A DNA stretch of 64,000 bases. It comes from JAKLIX01 sp964605655 (GTDB taxonomy: Bacteria > Bacteroidota > Bacteroidia > Bacteroidales > CAIXZF01). Location of the stretch: contig CAZSDK010000011.1 of NCBI GenBank assembly GCA_964605655.1, forward strand, positions 56,104-120,103, in the 5' to 3' direction. Position numbers and translations under genes: made by a program. The notes beneath the pieces are model-generated. The model saw only the letters and a program-made list of their open reading frames with translations, did not search any database and had not been told where the DNA came from. Shown here piece after piece: positions 1-9,179 of this stretch. Position 1 is the stretch's first letter; the number at the start of each line of letters is the position of its first letter.

Positions 1-48
1 ATCAAAGATCTGATCGAAGATTTCAGCCAGGCTCTGGATAAAGTGTAG
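1..48 (+). CDS. C-terminal end of a truncated upstream gene, possibly a PLP-dependent Cys/Met metabolism enzyme
   Basis: The first 48 bases read in frame 1 as the last 15 residues of a protein ending at TAG. The tail (KDLIEDFSQALDKV) resembles the C-terminal helix of cystathionine gamma-synthase/lyase-type enzymes, which often end in DLIADLEQAL. That resemblance is the only clue, so the family is tentative. The rest lies outside the window. Confidence 0.4.
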   Translation: MKDLIEDFSQALDKV

Positions 49-102
49 CAGCTTGGAGTAAGTCAAGGTTTGATTTTTCATCCACCTCAATTTTAACCTT
101 TC

Positions 103-564
103 ATGCCAAAGCTCCTGCTCACACTCCTTTTTCTCCTTTCCTGCCCTCAGACAAAGGAGAATATCTATGGCAAGGTGGTGGGAATCACCGACGGAGATAC
201 CATTATCGTTCTTACTGATTCCCGTACACAGCTGAAAGTGAGGCTGGAAGGCATCGATTGTCCTGAATCAGGCCAGGATTTCGGGGAGAAAGCCAGACAG
301 GCAACTGCAGATTTGTGCTTCAAACAGGCTGTAAAACTGGTGAAGAGCGGAGAAGACCGCTATGGCCGTACCCTTGCTTTTGTTTATGTCGGGAATATGT
401 GTGTAAATAAAGAACTGCTCTCAAGGGGCATGGCCTGGCACTTCAAAAAATATAACAAGGATCCCGAACTTGCCAGGCTGGAGAATGAAGCGAGGATGAA
501 AAAAACAGGCCTGTGGTCCATGCCTCATCCTGTTCCTCCCTGGGATTACCGCAAAAGAAAATGA
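103..564 (+). CDS. Thermonuclease (SNase)-like secreted nuclease
   Basis: A 153-residue single-domain staphylococcal-nuclease-fold protein, expected to cleave nucleic acids with Ca2+. The N-terminus is a short hydrophobic segment ending in a possible lipobox (LLSC), so it is probably exported and perhaps lipid-anchored. The active-site set of the family is present: DGDT, then RLEGIDCPE (Arg, Asp and Glu of the catalytic centre), then the later Arg in EDRYGRTLAFV. The length fits the minimal SNase domain (about 140-150 residues). It ends 17 bases before the 3' end of the convergent TonB receptor gene, and its stop codon lies in a small hairpin (TGAGGC-cat-GCCTCA, 562-576). Its role (nutrient scavenging or DNA turnover) is not shown by the context. 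Confidence 0.85.
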   Translation: MPKLLLTLLFLLSCPQTKENIYGKVVGITDGDTIIVLTDSRTQLKVRLEGIDCPESGQDFGEKARQATADLCFKQAVKLVKSGEDRYGRTLAFVYVGNMCVNKELLSRGMAWHFKKYNKDPELARLENEARMKKTGLWSMPHPVPPWDYRKRK

Positions 565-581
565 GGCCATGCCTCAGATGA

Positions 582-2975
582 TCAGAACTCTACGATCACA
601 CCCAGGGTGGGCAGCACAGTACCGGAAGAGGAAGGCAGATACTTCATCAGATAACGGCCCGGTTCATCGGGATCAACAATAGGGTTCCCGTTGGAATCCC
701 TCTGCACGATAAGAACGTCCGGGTCCTTATATTTGAAGCTATATGCATTCTGAACATCCAGATAGAGATTGAGTGACCACTTCTTAAAGAAGTATTCCTT
801 GTCTATCCTCAGGTCAAGCTGATGAAAGTTCGTCAGTCTCTGTGTATTGAAGCGGGAATAATCAAAATAGGCCTGTCCTCTTGCATCCCAGGCCTCGATG
901 AGACTGGAGCGGTTCTCATCATAAGGGGTATAGGGTGCACCACCGACAAAACGCCAGCGAAAACCCATATTCCAGGATCGCTCCAGTGAAGCTGAAAAAG
1001 TCAGGTTTAAAATATGACGGTTGTCCCAGGCCGAAGGGATCAAAACCTCTTTACTGTCTTCAAATTCGGAAATGACATAGGTATAAGACAGCTGAAGGTT
1101 AAATCTCTCTCCCAAACGGTCCTTAAAGTACAATTCAGCTCCATAAGCTCTTCCTTTTGATGTGGATGTGGCAGGCTCATCCCCGTAAATACCGTAATTA
1201 GCTCCCTTGCTGGCAATGGAAACTGAGTCTCTTAAAGAAAAGGGATAATACCGGTAATTCTTGTAGAACCCTTCCAGGCTGATACTGGAATTCTCTGTCC
1301 TCCTGTACTCCAATCCCATGACAAAATGATCGGCCTGAATGTACCGGACACCATTGTCCTTATTGACCAGATTCCCTGAAGGATCCCTGTAACCCAGCGT
1401 GGTATAGGAAGGAAGCTGAAAATACCTCCCTGTATTGGCATTGATAAACAGCTTCTTACTGATGCCATACGATACAGATGCCCGGGGCGAAAACTGATCC
1501 AGCGGATTTGACATCTCCCGGTCATAGGTGTTTGCATCGGCACGAATTCCTGCAGAAAGTGTCAGTTTTCCGTCGTTGTAGGTCTTACTCACCTGTCCGA
1601 AAAAGTTGTACTTGTAAAAGTCCAGTTTCGATTGATAGTCCAGGGTGGAAATGGTATCCGTTTCTGTAGGGATGAATACCTTTTGAAAGGTATTGTTCGT
1701 GTATTTGGATGTCTCCACGCCAAACCCGCTGATGATCTTAAATCCATTCATTCTGGCTGTGTTCTCATAACGAAACTTGTTTTCCGATTCCCTGGAAACA
1801 TATTTCAGGAGGGGACTGGCATTTTTATCATTATTCTCGAACTTGTTGGATTCATTGTGCAGCATGTTCCTGCTTAACACCAGGGTATGATACGATCTTT
1901 GTCCGTAGTGCCTGTATACAGCTCCGATGGCATAGGTCCACTGGTCATAACTGGGAAGATAGGAAAGAATGTACTGTTGTTCCTCTGTTGGGTTGGAAAG
2001 CCCGGTATTCAGCACGCTCTTGTCAAGGGATCCGATCGAAAGGAACGTCAGTTCATTCTTTGTATTGAACCTCGTTTTCGTTTTTATGAGATAGTCATTG
2101 AAAGTGGGCAGGAAGGGAAGTTTGAGTACATCAAAGAGGAATTTGAGATAGGATCTTCTGACGGAAACCAGCAGGCTCGTTTTGGGAGACAAAGGCCCTG
2201 AAGAACTCAGCGACAACTCGCTGGCACCTAGGGCCGCACGGTATAGAGGCTTGTCAGGATTCCCGTCAATCAGCTTCATGTCGAGAACGGAACTCATCAC
2301 ATTGCCCCTGTTTGCCGGGAAGGCCCCGGTAAACAGATTGACCTCCCTCAGAAAATCGCTGTTGATGATGCCGACTGAACCTCCGCTCGCCCCCTGAGTG
2401 CCGAAGTGGTTCAGATTGGGAATCTCAATGCCGTCGACCAGGAAACGGTTCTCTGCAGGTCCTCCGCCTCTGACAATCAAATCATTGCGATAAGAAAGTC
2501 CGGAAGAAACCCCGGGAAGATTTTGAATGACCTTGGATATGTCGCGGTTAGAACCGGGACTCTTCTCAATTTGTGCAATGCCTATCGACTTTAATGATAC
2601 CGGACTCTCTTCCAGGCGGCTGATGGAGGAGGACTTGATCTCCACCTGCGTCAGGCTGATGGACTTTTCCTTCATCGGAATATCAATGAAAGCCGTCTTT
2701 CCGCTTGAGACATGGAATTCTTCCGTAAGCGCATTTTCAAATCCCAGGGCAGAGGCAGCCAGCTTATAATAACCATGCTGTATGTTGGTAAACTGGAACA
2801 TCCCTTTCTCATCACTGGTGGTGCCGCTACCGGTACCGTAAATGATCAGGTTGGTAAATGGAAGCGACTCATTGTTGGAAGCATTGAAAACCCTTCCCTT
2901 GATGACACCGTTCTGCGAATGAGCAATGAGTCCGGTGAGGAATACAAGTACGAGAGTTAAATATCTGATTTTCAT
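582..2975 (-). CDS. TonB-dependent outer-membrane receptor with carboxypeptidase-regulatory-like N-terminal domain
   Basis: About 797 residues. The start at 2975 is preferred over an in-frame ATG at 3041 because a typical signal peptide (MKIRYLTLVLVFLTGLIAHSQ) follows it and AAAGG lies just upstream. Order of domains: signal peptide; a CarboxypepD_reg-like beta-sandwich (about 25-105, GVIKGRVFNASNNESLP); a TonB plug (about 130-250, with LIVRGGGPAENRFLVDGIEIP); then a 22-strand-type barrel to the C-terminus. It should import a bulky ligand through the outer membrane using TonB/ExbBD. No SusD-like lipoprotein or glycan enzyme is adjacent, so the ligand is unknown. It is convergent with the nuclease gene and divergent from a decayed T9SS cargo gene. 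Confidence 0.85.
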   Translation of the reverse strand: MKIRYLTLVLVFLTGLIAHSQNGVIKGRVFNASNNESLPFTNLIIYGTGSGTTSDEKGMFQFTNIQHGYYKLAASALGFENALTEEFHVSSGKTAFIDIPMKEKSISLTQVEIKSSSISRLEESPVSLKSIGIAQIEKSPGSNRDISKVIQNLPGVSSGLSYRNDLIVRGGGPAENRFLVDGIEIPNLNHFGTQGASGGSVGIINSDFLREVNLFTGAFPANRGNVMSSVLDMKLIDGNPDKPLYRAALGASELSLSSSGPLSPKTSLLVSVRRSYLKFLFDVLKLPFLPTFNDYLIKTKTRFNTKNELTFLSIGSLDKSVLNTGLSNPTEEQQYILSYLPSYDQWTYAIGAVYRHYGQRSYHTLVLSRNMLHNESNKFENNDKNASPLLKYVSRESENKFRYENTARMNGFKIISGFGVETSKYTNNTFQKVFIPTETDTISTLDYQSKLDFYKYNFFGQVSKTYNDGKLTLSAGIRADANTYDREMSNPLDQFSPRASVSYGISKKLFINANTGRYFQLPSYTTLGYRDPSGNLVNKDNGVRYIQADHFVMGLEYRRTENSSISLEGFYKNYRYYPFSLRDSVSIASKGANYGIYGDEPATSTSKGRAYGAELYFKDRLGERFNLQLSYTYVISEFEDSKEVLIPSAWDNRHILNLTFSASLERSWNMGFRWRFVGGAPYTPYDENRSSLIEAWDARGQAYFDYSRFNTQRLTNFHQLDLRIDKEYFFKKWSLNLYLDVQNAYSFKYKDPDVLIVQRDSNGNPIVDPDEPGRYLMKYLPSSSGTVLPTLGVIVEF

Positions 2976-3153
2976 CCTTTCTGAGCTATTGAAGATTATT
3001 AGAATATTCTGTTTAACTTTGTATACCATCTTCTTAAACATAAAACATCACAGCTTGTTCAATGAAGTAGAAAAAAAAGTCTGAAGAGAAATCGTGTTAA
3101 TTATCCTTTATGTTAAGGATTGAGTGCATGTGACACAAATTCTGATAATTATA

Positions 3154-3184
3154 TTGACATAGAGGCCCGTTTCGCTTATCTTTG
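3154..3184 (+). promoter_or_regulatory. Bacteroidota-type promoter in front of the decayed T9SS cargo gene
   Basis: A perfect -7 box TATCTTTG (3177-3184) lies 20 bp after a TTG (3154-3156), the usual sigma-ABfr spacing. The predicted transcript starts near 3191, about 75 bases before the ATG at 3266. The leader contains a small GTTTAG/CTAAAC inverted repeat (3230-3249). The promoter is intact although the gene is not. Confidence 0.55.
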
Positions 3185-3265
3185 TTTGGAGACACCTGTT
3201 CTAACCCGAAAAGGGCTGTCGGAACGTCAGTTTAGTATTCCTTCTAAACATTTAATTTTTTGATT

Positions 3266-3823
3266 ATGAAGAAACTAATGGTTCTGTTGGTCGCACTCAT
3301 GATTTCTGGTTTGTCGGGTGCGTAAACCATCATCTTAGACTTTACCGCACTCTTTAATGGCTCGCATGTTGACCTGGACAGCATCTGGGTGAGCGACCTC
3401 ACGAATCCTGGCGACACGGTGCTCCACTGGCCGGTCACGGTATTGTTTCTCGGTCCGGTAGGTACACCGGAAAATATGACCCGTCCGGCATTTGAATTCC
3501 GCATTGTCTCTGCGCACCCTGTTTCAGATTAGGCAACACTGATGCTGACCGTTCCTGAAGACGGCCAGGTGGATGTGTATGTAACCAACATGTTGGGAAC
3601 CGTCATTGGGCGGCTCTTACAATATTTTACAGCCGGCAGGTACAGCATCTCATATTCCCCTTCTTCGAAGGGTGTCAGCCTGGTATCGGCCAGGTATGAA
3701 TCACAGGTTAACACACAGAAGATCATTTATATCGGGCCGGAAAGAGGCCATTGCAGACTTAGCCGCAGCGGTATGGAAGAACTCAATGTCACTCCGAAAT
3801 CCTCCTTTTCTGCACTTTCCTAA
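3266..3823 (+). pseudogene. Decayed secreted T9SS-type cargo gene with two in-frame stop codons
   Basis: One continuous reading frame from ATG 3266 to TAA 3821-3823 is interrupted by TAA at 3323-3325 and TAG at 3533-3535 with no frameshift. The first 19 codons are a signal peptide (MKKLMVLLVALMISGLSGA). The part between the stops (NGSHVDLDSIWVSDLTNPGD) and the part after (PEDGQVDVYVTNMLGTVIGR) match the layout of Bacteroidota secreted proteins whose first module is a bacterial sorting-domain-like beta-sandwich. Both stops sit where Gln is expected and differ from CAA/CAG by one C-to-T transition. The frame ends after about 185 codons, soon after the sandwich, so the original protein was probably longer. 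Either a recent pseudogene or, less likely, sequencing errors. Confidence 0.7.
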
Positions 3824-3861
3824 ATTATTTCTCATTATCTTTAGGTGTTTATAATAGCCCC

Positions 3862-5916
3862 ATTAAAAACTTACCACTCCTCCTGCTCCTGTGTGTGACT
3901 CTCGGGTCAAACGCCCAGTGGCAACAAGTTTCGAATGGCCTGTTCGGCGGCCGTATCAACTGCCTTGCTGCTTCTGACAGCATCGTCTTCGCCGGCAGCT
4001 CGTCAGGAGGCGTTTACAGGTCAACCGACGGTGGCAGCAGCTGGACAGAATTCAATTCCGGACTGACGGATATGCAAGTCACAGCCATGGCGGTCAAAGG
4101 CGACACTTTTTTCATCGGCACCTGGCAGAGCGGCATTTCTTTCTCGACATTGACAGGAAACAGCTGGTCAAGCTGTAACAACGGCCTGCCCCTTCCTATA
4201 TGTGGAATCGGTTCTTTGACCGTGAAGGGAAATTCCATCTTTGCCGGGTCGCCTTCATTCAACAATTATATTGTTTTCCGGTCGGATGACAACGGACAAA
4301 ACTGGACGGCGGCTGACAACGGCATAAGTTGTTCGGATGTCCGGTCGATGACCTCAAACAATTCGTGTGTTTTTGCCGGAACCTATTACGGCGTATTCAG
4401 GTCGGTCGACAACGGAGCGAACTGGACACCGGCCGGTACCGGCATACCTGATTCTACACTGATCTTTGCCATGACCACATCCGGGAATACCATATTTGCG
4501 GGGACCAGCGACTCCGGGGTTTACCGGTCTCAGGACAACGGCCTCACCTGGTCTCCGGCCAACGCAGGTATCACCATCACGTCGGCACGCAGCCTGTCGG
4601 CTAACGGAAATCACATTTTCTTCGGTACCCATTCTAACCTTTATTATTCACCCAACAACGGCACTGCCTGGTTTGATGTGACCAACGGCATCATCGGGAC
4701 TCCGGTAATTCAGGTTGCTTTTTCCGGAAATACGGTCCTGGCCGGCACCTCGGGTGCAGGAGTATTCCTTTCGAACAATAATGGGCAAACCTGGACGCCA
4801 TCCAACCAGGGCTTTCTGAATACTTACATCTTCGGAATGTACGCACATAACGGGTACCTTTTCGCCGGAACTTCAGGCCAGGGCATTTACCGTTCAGGTG
4901 ATGACGGAAATTCATGGCAGGCGGTCAATGTCGGGCTGACCAGCTACCACATCCCTTGTTTCACCGACATTAACGATATTCTCTTTGCCGGCGCCTACCC
5001 CGGAGGCGTTTATCGTTCTGACAATGACGGCCTGACCTGGACCCAGGTGAACAACGGCCTGACCCACTTTTATGTCCGTACCCTGGCCAGTTATGATGAC
5101 GACCTGTTCGCCGGGATCGGCAGTGCCGGAGTATGTTTCTCCGACAATTACGGGGCTTCCTGGACAACGGCCAATACGGGCCTGACCGATTGGAATGTCA
5201 ATGCACTTGCACTGAAAGGCGACAATCTTTTTGCGGGCACCAGTTGGGAAGGGATTTACAGGACAACCACTACGAACATCAACTGGAATTTCATCACAGG
5301 CTTACCCCATCCCTGCGGTGTGCGGGACATCGGGGTGTCAAGCTTTGGCCTTTTCGCCGCCCTGGATTCCTGGGGTATTTACTTTTCTCCGGATTTCGGT
5401 TCGAGCTGGTCAGCCTTTAACAACGGATTGCCCTCCATTTATCCGACTTCATTTGTCGAATCCGGCAATTTTTTATTTGCAGCTACCAGGGATAGCGGGA
5501 TATTCTATACCTGGTACAATGCCGGAAGCTGGTATCCTTTCAATGACGGGTTGATTTCCAGGAACATCAAATGCCTGGAGGAACACAACGGTTACCTCTT
5601 TGCCGGAACCTTTGACCGAAGCGTATGGAGACGGCCCGTATCGGATATAGTCCATGTACTGCTATATAACCAGGAAAATAAAACTGTAATCTATCCTAAT
5701 CCCTCGGGGGAGCAGGTCACGGTAACTTACTTAGTCCAGTCGTCGAATGCCAGGTACCTGATCCTAAATTCATTAGGTATGGTTGTGCACGAAGGAACCT
5801 TGAACCAGGGCGATCACCATTCCATGAATATAGAAAAACTGGGTCCAGGGGCCAATTTGCTGCAAATCGTCAGCGATAAGGACAGGTTCACAGGGAAGTT
5901 CATCATAAACAGGTGA
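3862..5916 (+). CDS. Secreted beta-propeller (BNR/sortilin-like repeat) protein with T9SS sorting domain
   Basis: About 684 residues. The first ordinary start codon is GTG 3895, but the frame upstream already encodes a clean signal peptide beginning with ATT AAA AAC at 3862 (xKNLPLLLLLCVTLGSNAQ, cleavage after Ala before Gln). I therefore place the start at 3862 as a probable ATT or a mutated ATG. About thirteen repeats of a 40-45-residue blade motif follow (LFAGTxxxGVYRSxDNGxxW), the pattern of Asp-box/sortilin-like propellers. The last 80 residues (VIYPNPSGEQVTVTY to KFIINR) are a type A T9SS sorting domain, so the protein should be exported across the outer membrane and attached to the surface or released. 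No active-site signature of sialidases is evident; a binding role is inferred. Confidence 0.8.
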   Translation: MKNLPLLLLLCVTLGSNAQWQQVSNGLFGGRINCLAASDSIVFAGSSSGGVYRSTDGGSSWTEFNSGLTDMQVTAMAVKGDTFFIGTWQSGISFSTLTGNSWSSCNNGLPLPICGIGSLTVKGNSIFAGSPSFNNYIVFRSDDNGQNWTAADNGISCSDVRSMTSNNSCVFAGTYYGVFRSVDNGANWTPAGTGIPDSTLIFAMTTSGNTIFAGTSDSGVYRSQDNGLTWSPANAGITITSARSLSANGNHIFFGTHSNLYYSPNNGTAWFDVTNGIIGTPVIQVAFSGNTVLAGTSGAGVFLSNNNGQTWTPSNQGFLNTYIFGMYAHNGYLFAGTSGQGIYRSGDDGNSWQAVNVGLTSYHIPCFTDINDILFAGAYPGGVYRSDNDGLTWTQVNNGLTHFYVRTLASYDDDLFAGIGSAGVCFSDNYGASWTTANTGLTDWNVNALALKGDNLFAGTSWEGIYRTTTTNINWNFITGLPHPCGVRDIGVSSFGLFAALDSWGIYFSPDFGSSWSAFNNGLPSIYPTSFVESGNFLFAATRDSGIFYTWYNAGSWYPFNDGLISRNIKCLEEHNGYLFAGTFDRSVWRRPVSDIVHVLLYNQENKTVIYPNPSGEQVTVTYLVQSSNARYLILNSLGMVVHEGTLNQGDHHSMNIEKLGPGANLLQIVSDKDRFTGKFIINR

Positions 5917-6255
5917 TTTAAGGGGAAGGTTCGGCAGATCCTACAACTGTTCTCAATACATCAAACTGTCACATGACCATCACATAAAACTTTCGTCCAA
6001 AATCAGATAATCCGGATAAGGGTTTAGACGTTCGGTGCAAAAACAATCGTTCAATATCCTAAATATCAATATTTAATCATTTAAGAATCGTCTAAAATCG
6101 TCTAAACCAACCCCAAATTTCTTCCGTTTAGACGAAGTTGGTCACCTCTGGTGAAACCGTGACCTATCACATAACCATCACATAAACTAACCACTGATTA
6201 TCAAACATTTAACTTAGATGAAGCACCCTGTTATCAAATGACTATCACATAAGAT
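5917..6255. repeat. Non-coding interval with direct and inverted short repeats
   Basis: No gene is visible here. Two near-identical 25-26 bp elements, CTGTCACATGACCATCACAT.. (5966-5991) and CTATCACATAACCATCACAT.. (from 6164), are about 200 bp apart; a third partial copy, ACTATCACATAAG (6241-6253), abuts the 3' end of the next gene. A second motif, GTTTAGACG, occurs at 6022-6030 and 6126-6134, and its reverse complement CGTCTAAA(C) at 6089-6096 and 6099-6107. The pair 6099-6107/6126-6134 is a perfect 9 bp inverted repeat with an 18-base spacer. Function unknown. Confidence 0.6.
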
Positions 6256-7707
6256 TTATGCCCAAAACGGTATATAACAGGCGAATTTCTTAGATTTATT
6301 GGTCGGGTCGTCTTCCTTAATAAGTCCTTCTGCTATGGAATCCCTGATGATGCGGGAAGCTATCGAATAATTCTGGTCAGCTATTTTAAACCGCTCCCTT
6401 AAGGATTGATTGGTCATTTTCTCATTCGAAACGTATTTCAGGCAAGCATGCTGATAACAAGCCCTTATCCTGTCGGCTTTATCTGTCTGATTCAATGATT
6501 TATAACTATACAGAACAACGTTAGTCCTATTGTCAGTAATAAACACATTAATAGCCGGTAGTTGAAACAGCTCATTATAGAATATTACCTTGTCCAATCC
6601 ACTACCCTTTTCCTCACAAAAACCTAAACGTCTCATCAAATCCGCCAGTTTTTCATTCCGGGAGACATATTCATCAATAAAACGTTCCGGATTAATTAAT
6701 GGGATGCCCGGGTTTGAAATTTCAATTCGGTCGTCGTAGACCTCTACCATGGTGAACCCCGGCACATTAAAATCCTGATGAATAATAGCATTAGCAACGA
6801 CTTCTCGTATGGCAATTTCCGGATACATCCGAGTTTCATTCCGCAAAGCCCGGCCAATTTCTTCGTTAGCCGGAAGCTGGCTGTTTATCCAATCAATTAA
6901 ACCCTCAAATCCGACGGCATATCCCTTAGTATTTATCTGTTCACGCTCCGTTTCTATCTTATTCTTGCCTTTATAGACAATTACCCGCACTGATTTACGA
7001 TTTACGGCATCGAAAATTCTAAGGTCTTTGGCTAAAAGTAAGGCACCAAGTTTTGTAATGCCATAGCCTGAACCCTCTGAAACAATAATACCCTCAGACA
7101 GCAATTTTTCGATAACACCATCCTGATTCGATGGGTATGGAAGCTTCAGCAAATCAAAATAAGTTTGGGTACTCAGAAGTTGAACAACTTCAGAGGCTCC
7201 GACACCTGCATGTGCAATCTCTTTTTCGAAGCTCAATCCGGATGTATTGCGCCATATTCTGGCTTCTTTTTCTGGAAAGTCCGATAATCGTCTGGTAATA
7301 CTTCCAATGCGTATATAGGGAACATGCAAAAAAGTCACCGGTCGGCTCTTAGCGGCAGGAATAACGAATATTGATATATGAAGTCCGTTAGGATAATCAA
7401 ACTCAAAAGCCTGAAAATCAATCCGGGGATTTATCCTTGTTGCCAACCAATGCACCAAATTTTCATTACCCTTTTTGTGACTTTTGACATTAAACGTAGT
7501 TCCCAATACCGTGTGGGTCTTATCCTGAACCCCGAAAACCAGATATCCGTTTGATTGGTTTTGTAGACAGGCACCATTGGCCAGAGCAGAAATTCTTTCG
7601 CCAATCTCCTCAGGGGAATGGAAGTTATGTTTGAATTCAATCCATTCACATTCATCAGGTTGATGAATCAGATAATCTAAGAGTGCTATCAGTTGCTCAG
7701 TTCCCAT
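6256..7707 (-). CDS. AlbA_2 (Schlafen-type) DNA-binding / GHKL ATP-binding putative transcriptional regulator
   Basis: 483 residues with the layout of proteins annotated as AlbA_2 domain-containing or RecG-like ATP-binding regulators. An N-terminal AlbA_2 domain covers about 10-140 (EWIEFKHN at 21-28, NGACLQNQSNGYLVFGV at 44-60). A middle region follows. A HATPase_c_4 domain covers about 290-390, with the N-box EVVANAIIHQDFN (302-314), SNPG (331-334) and GSGLDKVI (368-375). A winged-helix-like C-terminus completes it. Family members are scattered in accessory DNA and are thought to act as regulators; no target is proven here. The gene ends at a repeat-rich interval and begins 230 bases from the next minus-strand gene. 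It lacks any helicase domain despite the common RecG-like label. Confidence 0.8.
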   Translation of the reverse strand: MGTEQLIALLDYLIHQPDECEWIEFKHNFHSPEEIGERISALANGACLQNQSNGYLVFGVQDKTHTVLGTTFNVKSHKKGNENLVHWLATRINPRIDFQAFEFDYPNGLHISIFVIPAAKSRPVTFLHVPYIRIGSITRRLSDFPEKEARIWRNTSGLSFEKEIAHAGVGASEVVQLLSTQTYFDLLKLPYPSNQDGVIEKLLSEGIIVSEGSGYGITKLGALLLAKDLRIFDAVNRKSVRVIVYKGKNKIETEREQINTKGYAVGFEGLIDWINSQLPANEEIGRALRNETRMYPEIAIREVVANAIIHQDFNVPGFTMVEVYDDRIEISNPGIPLINPERFIDEYVSRNEKLADLMRRLGFCEEKGSGLDKVIFYNELFQLPAINVFITDNRTNVVLYSYKSLNQTDKADRIRACYQHACLKYVSNEKMTNQSLRERFKIADQNYSIASRIIRDSIAEGLIKEDDPTNKSKKFACYIPFWA

Positions 7708-7936
7708 TTCATTGGCTGTAGTAACTGATAAAATTACAAAAAACTGAGTTACCCCTAATGATAATCTAAGCTGTCTATTTTACTCTTGCCGTCTCTAGCT
7801 CACAGTTCGAACCAATAATTATTTAATAATCATCACAATAGCAACATTTGATAGAGTTGTTAGAGTGGGTGGGACGAAATCTGGGAAATATTTTATCAGT
7901 TCTCAATCAATTAGTTCCTATTATATCCTAAGAACC

Positions 7937-8620
7937 TTAGTTTACGATTAACTCAAAGTAAAAACCATGGATATTATCGACACCTCTGACCCTGTACTTT
8001 TTCGTTTTATCCCTAAATCGGATTTCAACCATATCATTATCTAGAAATTTAGTCACGATTGGGGGATATGGTCTAACATTTCCTCCTTGTACCCCATTGG
8101 CATTATGGTTAACAATCTCGTAAACATCAGGTTTTCTTTCAATTAACTTAATAAACCAGTCAAATTCAATACTTTTTTCCAAATACCGGTACAATCTAAT
8201 AGTATCCCCCAGTTCCTCAATGTTACAAAAACAGATACACGAATCCAGATTCAAATGGGTAAATCCATGACTAAACGAAAGAAGTGGTTTAAATTTCATA
8301 TAAATTTTAACTGTATCTTTCTCGCTATATTTATCCAAATTTGATAATTCAATTTTAGAAGTTAGGTATTTCTCATACGTTCCAACAACAATAGCGGAAT
8401 CCTTGATTTTGAGCTCAATATCTATCGCCCCATTGGATTCGGTTCTGAATAAAAGGTCGTTCCCCTTTTCTGGTAAAATGATTTTAATATTACAGTAAGG
8501 AAGAGGGGCTCCCCAATCATTAACGGTTTTTACTGAGAATACCAATCTCTTCTGCCCAATGACAAAACTTGGCATTAGAATAAACAGTAACACAGTCCAT
8601 TTAAAATATTTTGCATTCAC
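7937..8620 (-). CDS. Hypothetical exported protein with carboxypeptidase-regulatory-like N-terminal part
   Basis: 227 residues. A signal peptide (MNAKYFKWTVLLFILMPSFVIGQ) is followed by a short stretch with the feel of a CarboxypepD_reg-like or CNA-B-like sandwich (SVKTVNDWGAPLPYCNIKI, then SNGAIDIELK). The C-terminal half is unrecognised, with a CICFC cysteine motif near residue 130 and an Arg/Lys-rich end. It is probably periplasmic or outer-membrane associated. Its start is 11 bases after the stop of the HTH gene upstream on the same strand, so the two are likely cotranscribed. The coding sequence is visibly richer in A/T than the T9SS genes around it. Confidence 0.6.
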   Translation of the reverse strand: MNAKYFKWTVLLFILMPSFVIGQKRLVFSVKTVNDWGAPLPYCNIKIILPEKGNDLLFRTESNGAIDIELKIKDSAIVVGTYEKYLTSKIELSNLDKYSEKDTVKIYMKFKPLLSFSHGFTHLNLDSCICFCNIEELGDTIRLYRYLEKSIEFDWFIKLIERKPDVYEIVNHNANGVQGGNVRPYPPIVTKFLDNDMVEIRFRDKTKKYRVRGVDNIHGFYFELIVN

Positions 8621-8631
8621 CTTACGGCTAG

Positions 8632-9156
8632 TTATTTGGCTTTCGTTTTCACATTCCAGATTTTCAGGTACTTCTTTCCGTTGCTGGTATTCAAAAAGGC
8701 TACCAAATCTGCTTCAGCGATATAAAATTTACCCGCCTCCACATTTCGTTTAGCCACCAACCAACCATTATTGACCCAGTTTACGACTGTTTGTTTCTGT
8801 ACGCCGAGGATATCACTTACATCTTTTGTCGAGTACGGCACTTCATTGGGCTTATGGTCTTGTAGTGTCGTAACAGATTCTTCATCAGCGACCATTTCGA
8901 GGATTTTCCCAGCAATCGCCGAATATAAGTGGTCGAGGTGGCTTTTAAAATCCATCAGTTTGTACGACGATTCTTTGAAATATGCCTTCAGGAACAAATC
9001 AACATCTGCGGGTTTAATCAAATCCTGCTGGTCTGCGTCCACAACCTGTTTCAGTTTATCCAAATGAATAACACCGGGATGCTTCAGGAAGGCTGCATTG
9101 CCAACCAAAAACGCTTTTGGATTGGGCTTACCCTTGGGTTTGTATGGGTCAGTCAT
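8632..9156 (-). CDS. Excisionase/MerR-type helix-turn-helix protein
   Basis: About 174 residues from ATG 9156 (an in-frame ATG at 9231 would add 25 residues that overlap the predicted promoter and look non-coding). The C-terminal 60 residues form an HTH_17 (excisionase-family) DNA-binding domain: YSTKDVSDILGVQKQTVVNW, then a wing, then a residue stretch typical of this fold (GKFYIAEADLVAFLN). The N-terminal part is helical and Lys/Asp rich with no family recognised. It may regulate its own operon with the exported protein downstream, or be a relic of a mobile island beside tRNA-Val. No integrase is nearby. Confidence 0.65.
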   Translation of the reverse strand: MTDPYKPKGKPNPKAFLVGNAAFLKHPGVIHLDKLKQVVDADQQDLIKPADVDLFLKAYFKESSYKLMDFKSHLDHLYSAIAGKILEMVADEESVTTLQDHKPNEVPYSTKDVSDILGVQKQTVVNWVNNGWLVAKRNVEAGKFYIAEADLVAFLNTSNGKKYLKIWNVKTKAK

Positions 9157-9179
9157 ATCTAATGTATGAAATGGAACAA

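Noticed and set aside
7790..7840. tRNA T-arm-like sequence (AGTTCGAACC)
   Set aside because: No acceptor or anticodon arms could be formed around it.
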